Positions 4,869 to 7,072 of a DNA stretch of 7,072 nt are shown in pieces. A program made the position numbers and the translations under genes. Source of the DNA: an uncultured Clostridia bacterium (lineage in GTDB: Bacteria; Bacillota; Clostridia; Oscillospirales; Acutalibacteraceae); NCBI GenBank assembly GCA_946539105.1, contig CAMNHG010000070.1:1-7072 (forward strand), given 5' to 3'. Within the stretch, counting starts at the first letter, position 1. Every line of letters starts with the position of its first letter. The notes under the pieces were generated by a model. That model did not search any database and was not told the DNA's origin. It was given only the letters and a program-made list of their open reading frames with translations.

Positions 4869-5810
4869 ATGAGAACGCTTGAAATTAAAAAGAACGACTC
4901 AAACCAGCGGCTTGACAAGTTTATGCAAAAGCATTTTAAGACCATGCCGAAGTCGATGATGTATATGTATATCCGCAAAAAGTGCGTTAAGCTAAACGGC
5001 AAAAAGGTATCGGGCGATGAAATGCTCAAGGAAGGCGACGTGCTTAAGTTTTTTATAAAGGACGAGTTTTTTGAGGGCGCGGAGGAAAAGCACTACGAGT
5101 TTTTGAAAGCACCGAAAAAGCTGAACATCGTTTATGAGGATGAGAATATTCTGCTGCTCGACAAAAAACCGGGGGTGATTGTCCACCCCGACAAAAGCTA
5201 CCACTTCGATTCGCTGATAAGCAGGGTTTTGCACTACCTTTACGACAAGGGAGAGTATGACCCCGAGCAGGAGCAGGCGTTCTGCCCCGCGCTTGTAAAC
5301 AGAATTGACCGCAACACCGGCGGAATTGTAATCGCCGCTAAGAACGCCGAGAGCCTGCGGATTCTCAATCAAAAGATGAAAACGCGCGAGCTTGAAAAGT
5401 TCTACCTCTGCCTGCTCTGCGGCAAGCCGAAAAAGGACAGCGATACGCTTACAGGCTTTATCACCAAAAACGAGAGCAAAAACAAGGTTACGGTTCACTC
5501 AAAGCCCGTTGAGGGCAGTAAGGAGATTAAGACGAAGTACAAAATCCTCAATTTTGACGGAAGGTACAGCCTTGCCGAGGTCGAGCTGCTCACCGGCAGA
5601 ACACATCAGATAAGGGCGCATATGGCGTACATCGGACATCCGCTTGTCGGCGACACAAAGTACGGCAAAAATAAAAAAGCACCCGATAATTATAAGTATC
5701 AGGCACTTTACAGCTATAAGCTGAGATTTAATTTTACGACCGACGCCGGGATTCTCAATTACCTAAACGGCAAAGAATTTGAAGTTAAGGACGTGCCGTT
5801 TGTTAAATAA
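4869..5810 (+). CDS. RluA-family (RluC/RluD-like) pseudouridine synthase
   Basis: Encodes 313 residues, normal length for the family. An N-terminal S4 RNA-binding domain (about 12-63: RLDKFMQKHF, then VKLNGKKVSGDEMLKEGDVL) precedes the catalytic domain (about 86-290). The catalytic motif reads NRIDRNTGGIVI with the nucleophilic Asp at residue 147. Most RluC/RluD proteins have HRLD there; the Asn variant is, from memory, common in clostridial members. The later motif GRTHQIRAHMAYIGHPLVGD (243-262) is also intact. The family isomerises specific uridines in 23S rRNA to pseudouridine in the cytosol. Which uridine this paralogue modifies cannot be told, so no symbol is given. The ATG at 4869 is preceded by GGTGAT. 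The gene stands alone, divergent from the spoVM pair, with its own terminator. Confidence 0.93.
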   Translation: MRTLEIKKNDSNQRLDKFMQKHFKTMPKSMMYMYIRKKCVKLNGKKVSGDEMLKEGDVLKFFIKDEFFEGAEEKHYEFLKAPKKLNIVYEDENILLLDKKPGVIVHPDKSYHFDSLISRVLHYLYDKGEYDPEQEQAFCPALVNRIDRNTGGIVIAAKNAESLRILNQKMKTRELEKFYLCLLCGKPKKDSDTLTGFITKNESKNKVTVHSKPVEGSKEIKTKYKILNFDGRYSLAEVELLTGRTHQIRAHMAYIGHPLVGDTKYGKNKKAPDNYKYQALYSYKLRFNFTTDAGILNYLNGKEFEVKDVPFVK

Positions 5811-5821
5811 ACAGCACATTT

Positions 5822-5862
5822 AGTCTCCCCGTCACTTGTTACGGGTAGGCTTTTTGCTTTTT
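5822..5862 (+). terminator. Strong Rho-independent terminator of the pseudouridine synthase gene
   Basis: An 11-bp stem (5822-5832 with 5841-5851, one C-T mismatch and one G-T pair; loop CACTTGTT) is followed by TTTTTGCTTTTT. It begins 11 bases after the stop codon. The U-tract overlaps the last bases of the convergent pgeF gene. In the other direction the hairpin lacks a U-tract and is a poor terminator. Confidence 0.9.
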
Positions 5863-6691
5863 AAGTTAAACATAAAAACGCGCACATTGTTCCCCGGTGT
5901 CCCTTTGTCGCGCGGTGGCTCCACAACAGCTCGCTGTTGCAGTTGGTGCAGACGTCGCTTACGGTGATGTTTTCGGGCTTAACGCCTGATGCCACAAGAA
6001 TTTGCCTGTTGCATTCGAGCAAATCGAGCATATATTTTCCGCCGCTTTTCGGGAATATAAATTTATCCTTATCCAAACCGTCAAGCGCGTAGAAGTTATC
6101 AATGCAGGGCTTATCGACCTCGTAACAGCAGACCGAGATTGCGGGGCCGACAGCCGCGGTGATGTCCGCAGGGTTTGTGCCGTAAAGCTCGGTCATTTTC
6201 GCGATTGTCTTTTCGGCGATTCTGCCGACGGTTCCGCGCCAGCCGCCGTGGGCAAGTCCGATTGCCTTGTTTTTGGTATCGACAAAGTACAGCGGAGTGC
6301 AGTCGGCGTAATAGGTCACGAGCGTAACGCCCGGTTCGTTGGTGATGATGGCGTCAACGCTCTCCATATCGCGCGGTTTGTAAATACCCACTCCCCTGTC
6401 CGCCTTTGTAACGGCGCGCACATAGGTGTGGTGATCCTGAGCGGAAGCGGTCAGGGACTCAAAATCAAAGCCCGCGCTTTTGCAGAGTCTTTTGTAATTT
6501 TCCGTCACGCGCTCGGGGTTATCTCCCCTGTTGAACGCCAGGTTCATCGAGTTAAACTCTCCCTCGGACACTCCGCCGAGGCGTGTTGAAAAGGCGTGAT
6601 TGATAAATTTTATTTCTGATAAAGAATTATAAGTCAGATACGGAACTGAGTCCGCATTGTTCAGCTTCATAACTTTTGAGTTAAAATTCAA
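5861..6691 (-). CDS. pgeF: Peptidoglycan editing factor PgeF / YfiH-YlmD family
   Basis: Encodes 276 residues from a TTG at 6689-6691, the usual length for this copper-oxidase-4 (DUF152) family. Conserved zinc-site motifs are present: QDHHTYV (His about 87), ADCTPLYF (Cys131) and HGGWRGTVGR (His148). The family motif GPAISVCCYEV (182-192) and the C-terminal SHRATKGHRGTMCAFL are also intact. In E. coli YfiH corrects wrongly charged muropeptide precursors, and related proteins act on purine nucleosides, so the precise substrate here is open. The protein is cytosolic, with no signal peptide. The start was chosen because GGAGG (6698-6702) lies 6 bases before TTG, while the first ATG (6668-6670) has no binding site. 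It is convergent with the pseudouridine synthase gene and divergent from the Cys-rich gene. Confidence 0.92.
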   Translation of the reverse strand: MNFNSKVMKLNNADSVPYLTYNSLSEIKFINHAFSTRLGGVSEGEFNSMNLAFNRGDNPERVTENYKRLCKSAGFDFESLTASAQDHHTYVRAVTKADRGVGIYKPRDMESVDAIITNEPGVTLVTYYADCTPLYFVDTKNKAIGLAHGGWRGTVGRIAEKTIAKMTELYGTNPADITAAVGPAISVCCYEVDKPCIDNFYALDGLDKDKFIFPKSGGKYMLDLLECNRQILVASGVKPENITVSDVCTNCNSELLWSHRATKGHRGTMCAFLCLT

Positions 6692-6697
6692 TTTATA

Positions 6698-6702
6698 CCT
6701 CC
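6698..6702 (-). promoter_or_regulatory. Ribosome binding site supporting the TTG start of pgeF
   Basis: GGAGG on the minus strand stands 6 bases before TTG at 6689-6691. No similar sequence precedes the in-frame ATG at 6668-6670 or the distal TTG at 6722-6724. Confidence 0.75.
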
Positions 6703-6709
6703 AAATAAC

Positions 6710-6738
6710 TTGAAAGAATCTCAAAATTCTGCTATACT
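6710..6738 (+). promoter_or_regulatory. Sigma-A promoter of the small Cys-rich gene
   Basis: TTGAAA (6710-6715), an exact 17-base spacer and TATACT (6733-6738) lie 32 bases before the ATG. Both hexamers are one or two changes from consensus. The -10 box lies within the inverted repeat at 6723-6752, so occupancy of that palindrome would block polymerase. Confidence 0.8.
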
Positions 6739-6752
6739 GAATACAGAATTTT
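6723..6752. repeat. Perfect 9-bp inverted repeat enclosing a -10 box; candidate operator
   Basis: AAAATTCTG (6723-6731) and CAGAATTTT (6744-6752) are exact complements separated by 12 bases, with arm centres 21 bp apart or about two helical turns. That geometry suits a dimeric repressor gripping one DNA face across the -10 of the Cys-rich gene. It also lies in the region upstream of divergent pgeF. Alternatively it is an RNA hairpin at the transcript start or chance AT-rich symmetry. Confidence 0.6.
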
Positions 6753-6769
6753 AGTTCGGGGTGACTTTT

Positions 6770-6976
6770 ATGAAAAACAAACTTTTCGGCAAAAATATTG
6801 TTCCCGATTGCTCTTACTGCGACAACGCTTTTTTTGAAAACGGGATTTTCGGCTGCAAAAAGTCAAAGCATATTCAAAACAGCAAGTGCAGGGCATTCAG
6901 CTACAATCCGCTTTTAAGGGTGCCGACCAAGGTTTCACTCTACGGCAATTATACCGCCGAGGATTTTAAGCTGTAA
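6770..6976 (+). CDS. Small four-cysteine, probably metal-binding protein
   Basis: Encodes 68 residues from the ATG at 6770, 6 bases after GGGGTG. A GTG at 6761 would add three residues but overlaps that binding site. The protein has four cysteines: C14 and C17 as CSYC, then C29 and C40, the last within CRAFSYNPLLRVP. The spacing Cx2C-x11-C-x10-C suggests a zinc-ribbon-like or iron-sulphur site. The pattern of a CxxC near the start, a later CRKF-type segment with YDP and R-P, and an acidic EDF-hydrophobic tail matches a short uncharacterised protein family I recall across clostridia. It is expected to be cytosolic, with no signal or membrane segment. It is transcribed away from pgeF under a promoter with an operator-like palindrome. 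Function is unknown; no family name is claimed. Confidence 0.8.
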   Translation: MKNKLFGKNIVPDCSYCDNAFFENGIFGCKKSKHIQNSKCRAFSYNPLLRVPTKVSLYGNYTAEDFKL

Positions 6977-7011
6977 AATATAAAGACAATTCATATTATA
7001 ATACACTGTAG

Positions 7012-7031
7012 GGTTCGGTCTTGACCGAACC
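7012..7031. repeat. Perfect 9-bp palindrome, likely start of an intergenic repeat
   Basis: GGTTCGGTC and GACCGAACC are exact complements with a TT centre. There is no U-tract afterwards (GCGAAAACAA follows), so it is a poor terminator for the Cys-rich gene. It resembles short interspersed palindromes common between clostridial genes. Confidence 0.6.
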
Positions 7032-7070
7032 GCGAAAACAACACTTATGTGCTAACGCCGCGGTTCAGTC
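7023..7070. repeat. Second, competing inverted repeat at the right edge
   Basis: GACCGAACCGCG (7023-7034) pairs with CGCGGTTCAGTC (7059-7070) with one mismatch position. It uses the right arm of the 7012-7031 palindrome, so the two hairpins exclude each other. GGTTCAGTC (7062-7070) is also a near direct copy of GGTTCGGTC (7012-7020). The window ends two bases later, so the unit may be incomplete. Confidence 0.55.
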
Positions 7071-7072
7071 AA

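Noticed and set aside
4637..5029. 130-residue version of the small membrane protein
   Set aside because: The extra N-terminal part is antisense to the pseudouridine synthase gene and crosses its promoter; the hydrophobic C-terminal part has its own binding site and GTG.
4992..5498. 168-codon open frame on the minus strand
   Set aside because: It is antisense to the pseudouridine synthase gene and its composition follows from that gene's codons.
6002..6589. 195-codon open frame on the plus strand
   Set aside because: It lies wholly antisense to pgeF, whose family motifs are unmistakable, and has no ribosome binding site or recognisable domain.
6729..6748. LexA (SOS) box
   Set aside because: The CTG and CAG are 12 bases apart instead of the 10 of the E. 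coli site, and the Firmicute GAAC-N4-GTTC form is absent.
6997..7002. Promoter with perfect TATAAT after the Cys-rich gene
   Set aside because: No -35 hexamer resembling TTGACA lies 16-18 bases upstream (TAAAAT at best), and no gene is visible downstream in the window.

Overview
This window looks like chromosome from an anaerobic, spore-forming Clostridia-type Firmicute, most likely of the Ruminococcaceae/Oscillospiraceae. The reasons are a dockerin-bearing extracellular polysaccharide-binding protein, a SpoVM-type 26-residue sporulation peptide, a SPOCS (DUF3794) domain gene, an ECF sigma/anti-sigma pair with a non-zinc anti-sigma, strong AGGAGG-type ribosome binding sites, and interspersed palindromic and heptamer repeats of the kind seen in gut Ruminococcaceae. 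The species cannot be fixed from sequence alone.

Layout, left to right. (1) 1-518, minus: 5' part of a SPOCS-domain gene that runs off the left edge. (2) 606-2276, minus: a tight three-gene operon in the order ECF sigma factor, membrane-anchored putative anti-sigma factor, small lipoprotein. A terminator lies at 578-601 and an ECF-like, possibly autoregulated, promoter at 2297-2325. (3) 2399-2600: an intergenic stretch with a two-hairpin palindromic element, ten copies of a 7-bp tandem repeat, a Rho-independent terminator and four AT-rich 7-bp units. (4) 2603-4315, minus: a 570-residue secreted protein with a CBM9/DOMON-like module, a Pro-Thr linker, a cohesin-like module and a C-terminal dockerin, behind a good sigma-A promoter. 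(5) 4554-4780, minus: two tiny translationally coupled genes, a 47-residue two-helix membrane protein and SpoVM. (6) 4869-5810, plus: an RluA-family pseudouridine synthase with a strong terminator. (7) 5861-6691, minus: pgeF (YfiH/YlmD family), with a TTG start. (8) 6770-6976, plus: a 68-residue four-cysteine protein whose -10 box sits inside a perfect 9-bp inverted repeat. (9) 7012-7072: palindromic repeats cut by the right edge.

Three themes stand out. Two are functional: spore envelope assembly (SPOCS protein and SpoVM) and cell-surface or extracellular work (cohesin/dockerin protein, and an ECF system whose anti-sigma has an outside domain). The third is housekeeping (rRNA modification, PgeF). 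No complete mobile element, CRISPR array, tRNA or rRNA was seen. The most informative small features are the spoVM pair, the Cys-rich protein with its operator-like palindrome, and the intergenic repeats. The least explained proteins are the lipoprotein at 606-950, the 47-residue membrane protein and the outer domain of the anti-sigma factor.
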